DNA of 28,800 bases from Stentor coeruleus (Eukaryota; Ciliophora; Heterotrichea; Heterotrichida; Stentoridae), in contig MPUH01000942.1 in NCBI GenBank assembly GCA_001970955.1, forward strand, positions 1 to 28,800, in the 5' to 3' direction. Made by a program: the position numbers and the translations under genes. Each line of letters starts with the position of its first letter. The first letter of the stretch is position 1. The notes under the pieces are model-generated. The model was not told where the DNA came from, did not search any database, and was given only the letters and a program-made list of their open reading frames with translations. Positions 8,301 through 17,009 of the stretch are shown here, piece after piece.

Positions 8301-10603
8301 GAGACTTCACTTTCTTCAAGTAAAGTATTGTAGTCGATGTAGCTTATTTGATTTTTCCAGATCATTTTTTTCACAGACTCATAGCCTGAAGTGCAGTTAG
8401 ATTCTACAAGTATAACCTTGCGTTTATATATGTTACGTAGACGGTCAGAGATTATTGGAATTGACTGTTTTTCAGTGTTAAAAGTTACCACTTCAGGAAT
8501 AAGATACTTATTTGGACGAGGTTTCTGATACAAGCTCTGACCCAGCATCCACGACTCAAAAATCTGAGCCTTTTGTTCATTAGTCAAATCCTCTTCTTCA
8601 GGTGTTTCAAACTTCTTCCTTGCCCGTTTCTCTAAAACTTCATAAGGGACCTTAAAGTGTATTTCTGATAGCACATTGATTTTCATCAGCAAAATCTTAA
8701 CTCTTTTAGTAATAACTGATATTCTTTCTTGCACTGAAGGGTCTTCATCATAAGCTATATCTTCAGCTTTATCCTCACTCAATTCTGGTATAGGATAAAC
8801 TGGATCACGGGCAAGTATCACATCATTAGGAGGAACTCCATCTATAACAATAGTCTGAAAAGGGTTTTTCTTCGCATCTTCAATAATCCCTTCAATAATT
8901 TCGCTAAAAGTCAAATCTTCTTTTGGCTCCTCTTCAGTAGATAATCTTTGTTTAGTATCTTCAATAACTGCAGCAAAGTCTATAGCTCTCATCCCACACT
9001 CAATTAACACCTGTGCTGCTTTGCTTTTCCCAGTCATTGTTGGGCCAAATAAAACAACAAATGAACTAGTCTTTGGGACTTCTCTTTCCCCAATAGCTTT
9101 TTCTAGTTTCTGTACATCAGCATCTAATAGCATACGCTTATATGAAATCCCTGATGAATTCAATAAATAAAAACTCTGTCTTGGATATAATAAAGATGCA
9201 ACATTATCAAAAGGTGTATCACTAGCACTATAAAACTGAAGGACTTTAGAAATCTTACAAATCTTGTTTTCGAATTCCATTATCAAACCTGCATTACTTA
9301 AAGCGAAATTGTATAATAAAAACTTACTTGTAGCATTACCTGAAAAAATCACATCTTTTAATATATCAATGACCTCAGGGTCATCATGCAAGTGGATTTG
9401 ATTATCAGATAAAGAAAGTCCTCGAGCATTACGCCAAAGTTCAACTAAATGCACGCAGTTAACAATTTTAAACCCTAGTTTTTTATAATAAAGCATCACA
9501 CAAGGTCTAATATTCCCTCTTATAAGTACAACTTCAGGCTCGACAAATTTTTGAGCGATTTTCCTAGCAAGGTCTTGATCTTTTGAGTCTATTTTTATAA
9601 ATTTCTCACCTAAAGTTGTTGTATAATATTTGCAAAGGTCTGAATAGCTTCTAACAGAATCTAAGTATAACTGGGATAATTTTGTAGATGGGATATACGA
9701 GTTTTGGTTTTTTCCTAAAGCAAGTTGACGTTCTTGACATGCATCAGGGGTGCATTCAAGGTATATAAGTTTATTAGGTTGGCCAATAAGTCCAGCAAAG
9801 AGTTTGGCTTGTTGTAGATTGTGTGGAAACCCATCTACTATAATCCTGCACTCATGTTTGAAATTCTGAAGAGTTTGGACGAGTTTTCTAGTAATGGACT
9901 CATCGTCATTAGAACATTTTTTAAGCACCTTGTCCATACTTAGCACATAAAAACTATATCTTTTGCCTAAGAAAGTAGATAAAGTTGACTTTCCACTGTA
10001 CTTCGCCCCAACCACAAATAACACTTCTGGTCTTATAGCACATATTGTCCTAAAAAACACTTCATTTATCGTCCCCATACAATCAACTTTCCTAACTATG
10101 CCAAAAGGTTCATATAACTGAAGCACAGGTAAACTTTCTGACTTGTAAATCCGAAATCTTTTGACGATTGTCTCTTCATTATCATCAGCTCTACCACTAG
10201 TTTTTCCTCTTTCAATAAGCCTTCCTAAAAGTACATCTTCTTTATCTGTATCAAAATGTAATAGATAGTTAACTTTAACACCCATTTGTTCTAAGTAAAT
10301 AGCTTGTTCTACTGATCTTGGAAAACCATCAACTAGAATTGTATGGGCATTTATTGAAGATAAAGATTTTTGAAGCAAAGCTATGGTTAGTTCTTTTGGA
10401 ACTAGCCCGCCTGATTGAACTATTGAAAGAATATTTTTACCTTCTTCACTGCCGGACTTTATTTCTGCACGACAGAGGTCACCGATTGATACGTGCTTGT
10501 AACCAAAAGTTTCGACTAGTTTGGGACACTGAGTGCCTTTACCTGTGCCAGGACCCCCTGTCACGAAGATAACTCGAGGTTCATTTTCATGCAACTGCTC
10601 CAT
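5345..10603 (-). CDS. Multi-domain adenylate kinase-FHA-like-protein kinase-EF-hand fusion
   Basis: A single uninterrupted 1752-codon frame. Residues 10-190 form a complete adenylate kinase: P-loop G-G-P-G-T-G-K-G-T at 16-24, D-G-F-P-R-S, and a short LID with G-R-A-D-D. Three weaker adenylate-kinase-like repeats follow: P-loops with K205 (Y-S-G-K-S-T) and K526 (M-T-G-K-S), and a fourth near 725-745 without the P-loop Lys. An isolated EF-hand lies near 1000-1011. FHA-like beta domains sit near 1090-1150 and 1214-1265. A CDPK-type kinase domain (about 1317-1571) has H1436-R-D-L-R-P-E-N and D1459-F-A in place of DFG. Four canonical EF-hand loops start at D1629, D1665, D1701 and D1732. Multi-repeat adenylate kinases often serve adenylate balance in cilia, and calmodulin-like tails switch CDPKs with Ca2+. 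The joint role here is inference. Stop TAA. Confidence 0.9.
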   Translation of the reverse strand: MEQLHENEPRVIFVTGGPGTGKGTQCPKLVETFGYKHVSIGDLCRAEIKSGSEEGKNILSIVQSGGLVPKELTIALLQKSLSSINAHTILVDGFPRSVEQAIYLEQMGVKVNYLLHFDTDKEDVLLGRLIERGKTSGRADDNEETIVKRFRIYKSESLPVLQLYEPFGIVRKVDCMGTINEVFFRTICAIRPEVLFVVGAKYSGKSTLSTFLGKRYSFYVLSMDKVLKKCSNDDESITRKLVQTLQNFKHECRIIVDGFPHNLQQAKLFAGLIGQPNKLIYLECTPDACQERQLALGKNQNSYIPSTKLSQLYLDSVRSYSDLCKYYTTTLGEKFIKIDSKDQDLARKIAQKFVEPEVVLIRGNIRPCVMLYYKKLGFKIVNCVHLVELWRNARGLSLSDNQIHLHDDPEVIDILKDVIFSGNATSKFLLYNFALSNAGLIMEFENKICKISKVLQFYSASDTPFDNVASLLYPRQSFYLLNSSGISYKRMLLDADVQKLEKAIGEREVPKTSSFVVLFGPTMTGKSKAAQVLIECGMRAIDFAAVIEDTKQRLSTEEEPKEDLTFSEIIEGIIEDAKKNPFQTIVIDGVPPNDVILARDPVYPIPELSEDKAEDIAYDEDPSVQERISVITKRVKILLMKINVLSEIHFKVPYEVLEKRARKKFETPEEEDLTNEQKAQIFESWMLGQSLYQKPRPNKYLIPEVVTFNTEKQSIPIISDRLRNIYKRKVILVESNCTSGYESVKKMIWKNQISYIDYNTLLEESEVSTLKTLLIKERVKRIPVRSRYVVLAGFPFQLDEYQSLLQEFTFLEDVVGRLHIFFTFTTREQEVEINELNPSQRKNEGHSAMWNNSLASSQYKIFYNYKGNIAQKETKVIDYTNYSQVIPELLDAMDNEKRLIYQFVLDENSARGFSSYLMEQGTVISNDFKEKLFMDFSNVDGKKKILNALKNRTAKDFHSRYLRAYTIPFSVFFEGFTNVLKEEKINITPGLRKSIRESIDANKNYFIDAEEVNMFFDSWENNEEKDMIINRGISNDRKQMVDKLGYQLIVLIEETIPDPVTQCTSFNRGDTFEICFEGFKGSQRFCADRTVYFGKENSQFQNDIEFNSADTRFSISHFQIHSKKAGYYLVDNSSEHIVKLKVFEIPVVLYEDALIYLGEHEIRVNTCSAPKPSEDNSLMLSFRGKSNSYDMNACLELEFLSEVMFGSKFTFTDKKIIRLGSGSFNDIVLANTSPFHALIELRPSGWCISDNHTIIGTTLSINTFSNIKYKKPSPSLKLIHGMRFAAAGVHFRVLHKTMSKIRIDVNSFNEFRSEKLTDFYTIVKHLGKSLLGEKMVVRHLQSKKHYWAKMIMLKDFTTNVRTEVSILRELDHPNTAKVVDILIDGTKVYVITELCSGPELFEKIMGKGSHCEEVACKYIRQVLQGLAYLHSNEICHRDLRPENLQFSDSSDDAILKICDFANAIDNKGFVDKISGTSHYLAPEVFTGNFSKAADIWACGVILYALLVGVPPFTGKTDADVRKKAAKGILTYKEKAWSKVSNHAKRVVRVMLTFDPAKRPSAAELLVDPWIKQSLKSLDMSKPMIVRTFKNFKHFYSTNKLQQAIYMFMTQNLANEQTKKQATDMYTRIDKNGDGKVSVDELINAMDEIGIAMSENEIRTCISEVDANGSGWIDFSEFLTVFTSKNMMMSKENLESTFAMFDADGSGEISTVELKRVLGHSENEWMQTLKDIDENKDGKLDIKEFKNLLLRMG

Positions 10604-11705
10604 TTATTTATTAGGAATTTTTACCAAATTTGTAAAATGATATATGAAAAGGTTTATGAAGTTGATGTTAGAAATAAAGCTTTTGTAAAATAATGTTTAG
10701 GTGGGAGGGAAAAATAAAATTTGAAAAGTTTGGAAGAGGTCTAGATTTGGAAATTATGCATAAGATTTGAGGGATGATGGGTTAGTTTTAAGTTTGGCTT
10801 GTATGGTACAGCTTATTTTGAAGAAAATATAATGGATAATTGATTCTTCGAGATATAAAGCTGAGTTTATTTTTTGATAATTAATTGAAGTAATGATTTT
10901 TTTTGATGATTTGTAGTAAGAATATAGGTAAATTTGAATAAAGGTTATATTTTATTATATAAGGACATTTTATATCATGATAGGATGCTAAACATGAAAA
11001 GCATAAAATTTTACTTCATGAAATCTACAAAATTCTTACAAAATCACAAATTTCAAAATTAGCCTACCTATTAAAACTTTCATTCATAAAAATTCCTCTA
11101 CTTCCTTAATACTAAATTACAATATCAAATATATCAATAATCTTCCTAATCCTCAACTTTTTCAACTTAATTCCTCATGTAATTCTTCAGCCAAGCTTCA
11201 GGCATTTATAATTAGCAATTATTTTATATTATTTATATAATATATATTCATAAACTTAAAACATAATTTCTACATATTAATATAACACTAAAGCTTATCA
11301 TAAAAACTTTCAACTATCTTATCATAAACCTGGGAATACCCAATAATTTTTTTTCAGGATTTAAGTTGCATCACGAAATAAGCGTCAACCTATGCTACTG
11401 AAAATTTTTATAGTAAAGGCTTACAGGATAAAATATTATAGATTACTGACTTATGTGTTGAAAATATTCATAATTTTTTAGCTGTACTATAGTTAGAATC
11501 AGAATTCATAATCAAGAAGATTTGCATTGCGAAATAACTTGTATGAAGTCTGAAATTTATTGGTTTTCTACTTATGACATATTTTTTTAACTCTATAAAT
11601 TTTGTTTAAAAAGAAAAAAGTATTAGCTTCAAGATCTTATTACATCTCCATATAAAGTTTCAAACTATTTAATTTGAGTAAAAGAAATACTTTAGTAATT
11701 TGTGA
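10604..11705. other. Gap: G-rich 5' flank, C-rich stretch, possible relic
   Basis: 10604-10960 is the 5' flank of the large fusion gene: 34 G against 3 C on the + strand in 10681-10800, so C-rich on the sense strand. At about 10970 the skew flips, and 11041-11160 has 27 C against 1 G. From about 11355 to 11690 the + strand reads as protein-like in two successive frames if TAA/TAG count as Gln (see findings). No standard-code gene. Confidence 0.5.
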
Positions 11706-14612
11706 TTACTTTGCTGTGAAAAAATCCTCAATACCATGTGACTCTACAGTTTTCTGGACCTTTACAAGAGGAGGCTCCCCAGAAGCTTCTTTTTTCCTCT
11801 TCCCAAGCTCAGGGGGGTTTTTCTTCTCTTCAATCTCTTTTTCTAATATTCTAATAAGACTATCAACTCTTCTTTGAAGCTCTCCAGATGTACGTGATCT
11901 TAACATATAATCGAATTTAAACATGAAACTTTTCCGAATACGACTTTTCAAGACATCCCAGTTTCCATATCCAACAAGTTTCGCCATACAAATCAAGTAC
12001 CTGTCATTTTCATTAGTGAAAATTCTTGACTTATGTGAAGAAGTTGTGTCAAAAGTCAAATCCCTCCATGGGTCCTTGTACTGAGAAAACTTCTGGTCTA
12101 ATATAATCTGTGAGTGTTTGTGTTTTTCCACCAAGCTCTCCCTTTTTTCAATTGTCTTAATAATTTTTTCCTTATCTGCTAACTCATCAAGTCTACTCCA
12201 AAATACCTCTGAGTACTTTTTAACCTGTTCCTCATTTTTATTCCCCATCACTTCAGCAATCATCGGATACTCATCTTTTCCATAAAGCTCACAAGCCTTA
12301 ATAAACGCATTATAATCCTTTCTATTCCAATCAAAACCAGTACTCAAGAGTTTTTCAAGTTCAACTTTTTCCTCTTCATTAATCTCTTTAGCAAAATCCT
12401 TTTTCTGCAACTCAATTAATCTTATCCTATTCTCATAAAACTTAAAATCAGGAGCCGGTTTAAATTCCTTAGGTTTCGAAGATCCACTTGTATTAAAACT
12501 AAACTTGCTGTCCAAATTGTATATCGTCTGCATTTTCCTTTCCCTTCTAGCATTAAGTTCTTCAAGTATTTTATCATGTATTGCTTTTTGTATAACATCT
12601 CTTGATTCCTCTTTACGTTTTTTAGAGTAGTCAATGCTTTCAAAGTTCCACATATCGATTTTACTCTCAAAATCAATGAGATTTTTCTTTTTTTCTAGCT
12701 GGATTTCGAGTTCGTTTGAAATATGGTTGAGTTTTTGCTCACCTCTTTGTAAGATTAAAGCCAACTCTTCTTCAGTTATATCGCTGTCATCTGCTATTGC
12801 ATTAAAAATCTGATCAGCTCCATAATGAAGCATTTCCTGAAGTTCTTCTTTATCTAAAGACTTATGCCGAGGAGCTAATCGTCCAGTTTGTATAACTAAA
12901 GAGTCAAGTTTTAATCTTAAACACTGGCGTTCAATCATTCTTTCTTCTAAGGAATCTTTAGTAACTAAACGATAAACATTAACTTGTTTAGTTTGCCCAA
13001 TACGATGAGCCCTATCCATAGCTTGTAAATCCATTTGAGGGTTCCAATCTGAGTCAAAAATAATAACCGTATCTGCTGAAGCTAAGTTTATACCAAGACC
13101 TCCAGCTCTGGTTGACAATAGGAAAATGAAGTACTTCGACCCTGGTTTGGTGAACTTAGACATCATTTTTTCACGTTCATAAATATCAGTTGTCCCATCT
13201 AAACGGCAAAATTTATACTCTCGATAATTGCAGTAGTCTTCAAGTATATCCAACATAGTCGTCATCTGAGAAAAAATCAGTATCTGAGAGTTTTGGTCTT
13301 TAAGCTTAGCCAAAAGTCTGTCTATAAGTTTCATTTTCCCTGAATTCAATATCAAATGCTCCCCATAATCATTTTCTGTCTCATCTTCAACTTTTGGGAA
13401 CAAGTATGGATGATTACAAACTTTCCTTAATTGCATAACTATATTCAAATAATGACTTTTATTATCTTGTTTACATAGCTCATTAGTGAGTATTTTCTTA
13501 TATAAATCTTTTTGCATTGGGGTCATCCCTGTAGTCACAATGATTTCTTTCTTAGGGGGGATTCCTCTTTCAACCTCAAGCTTAGTTCTTCTTAATATAA
13601 AAGGTTTTAGGATTTTATGCAATTGTTGAACCATTTTTACGTTTTTTCTCTCTATCTCATTCTCTGAAAGACCTTCTTCAGCACCAAGATTGAACCATTC
13701 ATCAAAGTCAGAACTTGAAGCAAACAAGTCAGGTAAAAGGAAATTTAGTAAACTCCATAGTTCATGTAAATTGTTTTGTAAAGGAGTTCCTGTTATAAGA
13801 AGTCGGTTTATAGTTCCGAGTTTTCTTATTAATTGTGATAAGTTGGACTCGTCGTTTTTGATTTTGTGTGCCTCGTCTATGATTAAGAACTTCCATGTAA
13901 ACTTTTTTAAGGTGCTGTGGCAGAGGTTTATGCCTTCATAACTTGTAATGCATACATCAAACTTCCCTGGAACTAGTTCGTTTTTGATTATTTCTTCTCG
14001 GTAAGGCTTAGCGGCTATTAGCTTTACAGTTTTGATAATCGGACACCATTTGTCGAACTCCTTTATCCAGTTGCCAAGTGTGGATTTAGGGACTACAATT
14101 AAATGTGGACCTTTTATGCCCTCCTGCTCACGCAAATACGCCAAAAATGCTATCGTCTGAATGGTTTTGCCCAAGCCCATCTCATCAGCTAAAATCCCAT
14201 TAATCCCTGTCCTATACAAACTTATAAGCCAATTTACCCCATCTATCTGGTAAGACCGAAGTTCTCCGTTTTTGATGATTGAAGGCTGAGAATTTATCCG
14301 AGTCAGTTTACGTTCATAAGACATATCATCAATAATATCATCATCATCTTTGCTTCTGATGATTCGCTTTTTACGATTGTTGCGTTTCTGAGCCGTTTCC
14401 GATGATAAATTATATTCGCCATTGAAGAGGAAATTTGCATAATGTTCTGCTTGGGAAAGAAGATAGCCTAGCTTTTCATTTTGGTCTTTGGACTGCTTGA
14501 TGAATTTTTTCTGCTCGATTTTAAGTTTTTTGGCGAAATTCTGATGGTGTTTTAAGGTATCTTCTAAAGAATTTGAGCCATCGCTAATAGGGGAATTAGC
14601 CTCAGGTTCCAT
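11706..14612 (-). CDS. ISWI: ISWI-family chromatin-remodelling ATPase
   Basis: A 968-residue SNF2 ATPase. N-terminal lobe: D-E-M-G-L-G-K-T (Walker A Lys149) and D246-E-A-H. C-terminal lobe: S-T-R-A-G-G-L-G-I-N-L and the arginine-finger region Q-A-M-D-R-A-H-R-I-G-Q near residue 534. The C-terminal third identifies ISWI rather than CHD or SWI2: a HAND-like region (I-D-M-W-N-F), a SANT domain near 759-810 (F-D-W-N-R-K-D-Y-N-A-F, then Y-G-K-D-E) and a SLIDE domain near 850-917 (F-T-N-E-N-D-R-Y-L-I-C ... Y-G-N-W). ISWI enzymes slide and space nucleosomes in the nucleus. The length is slightly under the usual 1000-1050 residues, mostly from a short N-terminus. The start lies just inside a G-rich (sense C-rich) flank; the stop is TAA. 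No introns seen. Confidence 0.96.
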   Translation of the reverse strand: MEPEANSPISDGSNSLEDTLKHHQNFAKKLKIEQKKFIKQSKDQNEKLGYLLSQAEHYANFLFNGEYNLSSETAQKRNNRKKRIIRSKDDDDIIDDMSYERKLTRINSQPSIIKNGELRSYQIDGVNWLISLYRTGINGILADEMGLGKTIQTIAFLAYLREQEGIKGPHLIVVPKSTLGNWIKEFDKWCPIIKTVKLIAAKPYREEIIKNELVPGKFDVCITSYEGINLCHSTLKKFTWKFLIIDEAHKIKNDESNLSQLIRKLGTINRLLITGTPLQNNLHELWSLLNFLLPDLFASSSDFDEWFNLGAEEGLSENEIERKNVKMVQQLHKILKPFILRRTKLEVERGIPPKKEIIVTTGMTPMQKDLYKKILTNELCKQDNKSHYLNIVMQLRKVCNHPYLFPKVEDETENDYGEHLILNSGKMKLIDRLLAKLKDQNSQILIFSQMTTMLDILEDYCNYREYKFCRLDGTTDIYEREKMMSKFTKPGSKYFIFLLSTRAGGLGINLASADTVIIFDSDWNPQMDLQAMDRAHRIGQTKQVNVYRLVTKDSLEERMIERQCLRLKLDSLVIQTGRLAPRHKSLDKEELQEMLHYGADQIFNAIADDSDITEEELALILQRGEQKLNHISNELEIQLEKKKNLIDFESKIDMWNFESIDYSKKRKEESRDVIQKAIHDKILEELNARRERKMQTIYNLDSKFSFNTSGSSKPKEFKPAPDFKFYENRIRLIELQKKDFAKEINEEEKVELEKLLSTGFDWNRKDYNAFIKACELYGKDEYPMIAEVMGNKNEEQVKKYSEVFWSRLDELADKEKIIKTIEKRESLVEKHKHSQIILDQKFSQYKDPWRDLTFDTTSSHKSRIFTNENDRYLICMAKLVGYGNWDVLKSRIRKSFMFKFDYMLRSRTSGELQRRVDSLIRILEKEIEEKKNPPELGKRKKEASGEPPLVKVQKTVESHGIEDFFTAK

Positions 14613-15980
14613 TTATATCGGAACTGCCCCAGCGGATAGGTAAAAATTTCATATTTATATATGGAAAAAATATTGTATAGGATAGGATTGAATAAACAGC
14701 TGCAGAAATGATGTGAAAAGCCGTTTTTTTGGAATTTCTTCTGAAAATCACACTTCGTCAATGTTCTGAAACTGTTGGTGCAAGCTGGGAAAATCAAGGT
14801 TTTTGCTGTTGGGAGAAGAGGCTTACTGGCAAGGCTTGGTTAGCTTGAAGATTTAATATGGGTTTAATAATGTGAGGTCGATAAAATCCTGGGTTTTAGA
14901 TTGAGTAATAATATCATGTTATATGTTTTGACCATCTAATGGGGGTTCATTTTTTTGAAAAATAAAGGGCAAGATGGCTTTATTTTAGTTTTGGAAGAGC
15001 TGGCTGAAGCTGAAAAATTTTTTGATAGAATTAAGCGTTTGTAGGAAGGATTTATTGTATTTTTTTTATGAGAACTAGTAAGATACAGTTTTGAATAGAG
15101 ATTGGAGTGTGGTAGGGGTGGATAGGATAAAAATCAGTAGAAAAGTTTTTAGAGATATTCTTTAAGCGTTAGAAAATAAATGATAATAATTACATGTTAT
15201 AGTTTTTATATAGGATTTATATAAATATTCTGTAATTAGTATTAAATCAAATTGATAAGTTTTAAATGTAGTATGGTTTTAGTATTAAGCTATAGTTTTT
15301 GTTTGATTTCCACATCATAATTTTGTTATTCATCAACAAGTTATTTTGATTTGAAGTAGTGGGATAAGTTATAAACGATTTATAAGACTTCATACCAAAA
15401 TTACACAAAGCAGCAAGTTTTCTTAAAAACTGTATCAAAATTAATAGCAATCCTAGAATAAGATTATAATTAACACATTTTAGGTTTTTTACTATAATTA
15501 AAACTTGTCATCCTGAATATGTTCTTATATATTCAGAGTTCTTTTAGAATCTTAATGGCTTTTAAATTACCATTTTAGCTATTAGAGTATTAAAATTCCC
15601 TGTACATCATCAAAAAAAATTATCCCATAGCATATTTTCCAGCTTATATACTTATACCTATGCCTCAACTTAATCTCATCTTTCAAAAGTATCTCATCAA
15701 GCAAACATAAACATCTCCAGAGCCTCTAACTTCAATTTTCCTCCCATACTCCAAACAAAATCAACCCTCAAATGAGACTTCCTTTTAAAAAAATGCCATA
15801 TTCCAATCCAAAGCACTAAATATCTTCACCCTCCAACTTCCCGTACATTTCTCTCATTTCCCTCAAATCTAATCCCCCAACCTACAAAAAACCCTTAATC
15901 CCTTACTTTCTACACATTAAAAACCCTAATACTTCCTCATAATACAATCCTTCAAATCATATTTCTCTATAAAACCCATA
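14613..15980. other. Long gap between divergent genes
   Basis: 14613-15160 is G-rich on the + strand (5' flank of the ISWI gene), 15160-15620 is plain AT-rich, and 15640-15980 is C-rich and G-poor (37 C, 7 G in 15661-15780), forming the leader of the kinase gene. A 62-codon minus frame at 15262-15450 lacks an ATG at its beginning and is within chance length. A + frame near 14945-15110 is protein-like only with stops read as Gln/Trp. No gene supported. Confidence 0.5.
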
Positions 15981-17009
15981 ATGGACAGATATAAAATCCT
16001 CAAAACAATAGGAGACGGGACCTATGGTAGTGTTTCCAAAGCAGTGCACAAGACCACAGGGGAAGTTGTAGCCATAAAACAAATGAAGAAAAAAGTGCGA
16101 AACTGGAATGAATGCGTGACAATGCGCGAAGTCAGAGTACTTTTAAACATAAGCCATCCTAATGTAGTTCGTCTATTAGAAGTAATCAAAGAAGACAACT
16201 ACTTAGCTTTGATATTTGAATTCTTAGATGAAGATGTATATCATCATATAAAAGATAGAAACAAACTACTAAGTGAGACTCAAATAAAAAACATTATATT
16301 CCAAACTTTGCAAGGATTGGCTCATATGCATGCAAAAGGGTACTTTCATAGAGATTTGAAGCCTGAGAATTTGCTTTTAAAATCAGGGACTGTGAAAATT
16401 GCTGATTTCGGCCTGGTCCGAGACATTAAAGTTCAGCCGCCATGTACAGAATATGTATCAACTCGATGGTATAGAGCTCCTGAAGTACTATTAAGGTCTC
16501 AGAATTATGGTCCAAGCATCGACATTTTTGCTGTGGGTGCAGTCATGGCTGAGCTTTACACATTCAAACCTCTATTCCCAGGAAGTAGTGAAGCTGATCA
16601 GCTTATAAAAGTATGCAAAGTTATGGGTACACCAAGAAACTGGCCACAAGGACTAGCTCTAGCTACTCAAATCGGTTTTAGATTCCCAAATGAAAACGGG
16701 ATTTCTTTACAAAATATCATACCTAATTCTAGTGAAGCAGGTATTGATCTTATGAGAAGTATGCTTCAATATAATCCTGATAGTCGACCTACTGCTTTAG
16801 ATGCGCTTAGACATCCTTATTTTTCTGCTTCATTACAAGTGCCAAGGAATATACCTGAAACTGGACATCAGCCAGCATTAGCCGTAAAAGCAAATGATGC
16901 ACCTAATTTTAGTAGGCCAAAGCATGAACCTAAGGGTGAACCAAGATTGTCAGTTTATGAAAGGATCAAAAAAGCTAAGTATTCTCCTGGAGTTAACTGC
17001 AAATTATAA
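15981..17009 (+). CDS. MOK/RCK-family CMGC protein kinase
   Basis: A 342-residue Ser/Thr kinase with all catalytic residues: glycine loop G-D-G-T-Y-G (11-16), K33 in A-I-K, H-R-D-L-K-P-E-N with D125, D142-F-G, and A-P-E at 166-168. The activation loop carries T156-E-Y158 followed by V-S-T-R-W-Y-R-A-P-E, the hallmark of the RCK group (MAK/ICK/MOK). MAK and ICK usually have TDY, so the TEY points to the MOK branch. RCK kinases act at cilia and restrain flagellar length in several protists, which is plausible in a heavily ciliated cell but not shown here. The tail after the kinase core (about 295-342) is short, basic and unlike the long tails of MAK/ICK. The start is the first ATG after a strongly C-rich leader. 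Stop TAA. Confidence 0.93.
   Translation: MDRYKILKTIGDGTYGSVSKAVHKTTGEVVAIKQMKKKVRNWNECVTMREVRVLLNISHPNVVRLLEVIKEDNYLALIFEFLDEDVYHHIKDRNKLLSETQIKNIIFQTLQGLAHMHAKGYFHRDLKPENLLLKSGTVKIADFGLVRDIKVQPPCTEYVSTRWYRAPEVLLRSQNYGPSIDIFAVGAVMAELYTFKPLFPGSSEADQLIKVCKVMGTPRNWPQGLALATQIGFRFPNENGISLQNIIPNSSEAGIDLMRSMLQYNPDSRPTALDALRHPYFSASLQVPRNIPETGHQPALAVKANDAPNFSRPKHEPKGEPRLSVYERIKKAKYSPGVNCKL

Noticed and set aside
15262..15450. 62-codon minus-strand frame in the gap before the MOK-type kinase gene
   Set aside because: It begins with a non-ATG codon and has no recognisable domain. At this AT content a few stop-free runs of about 80 codons are expected by chance in the gaps of this window.
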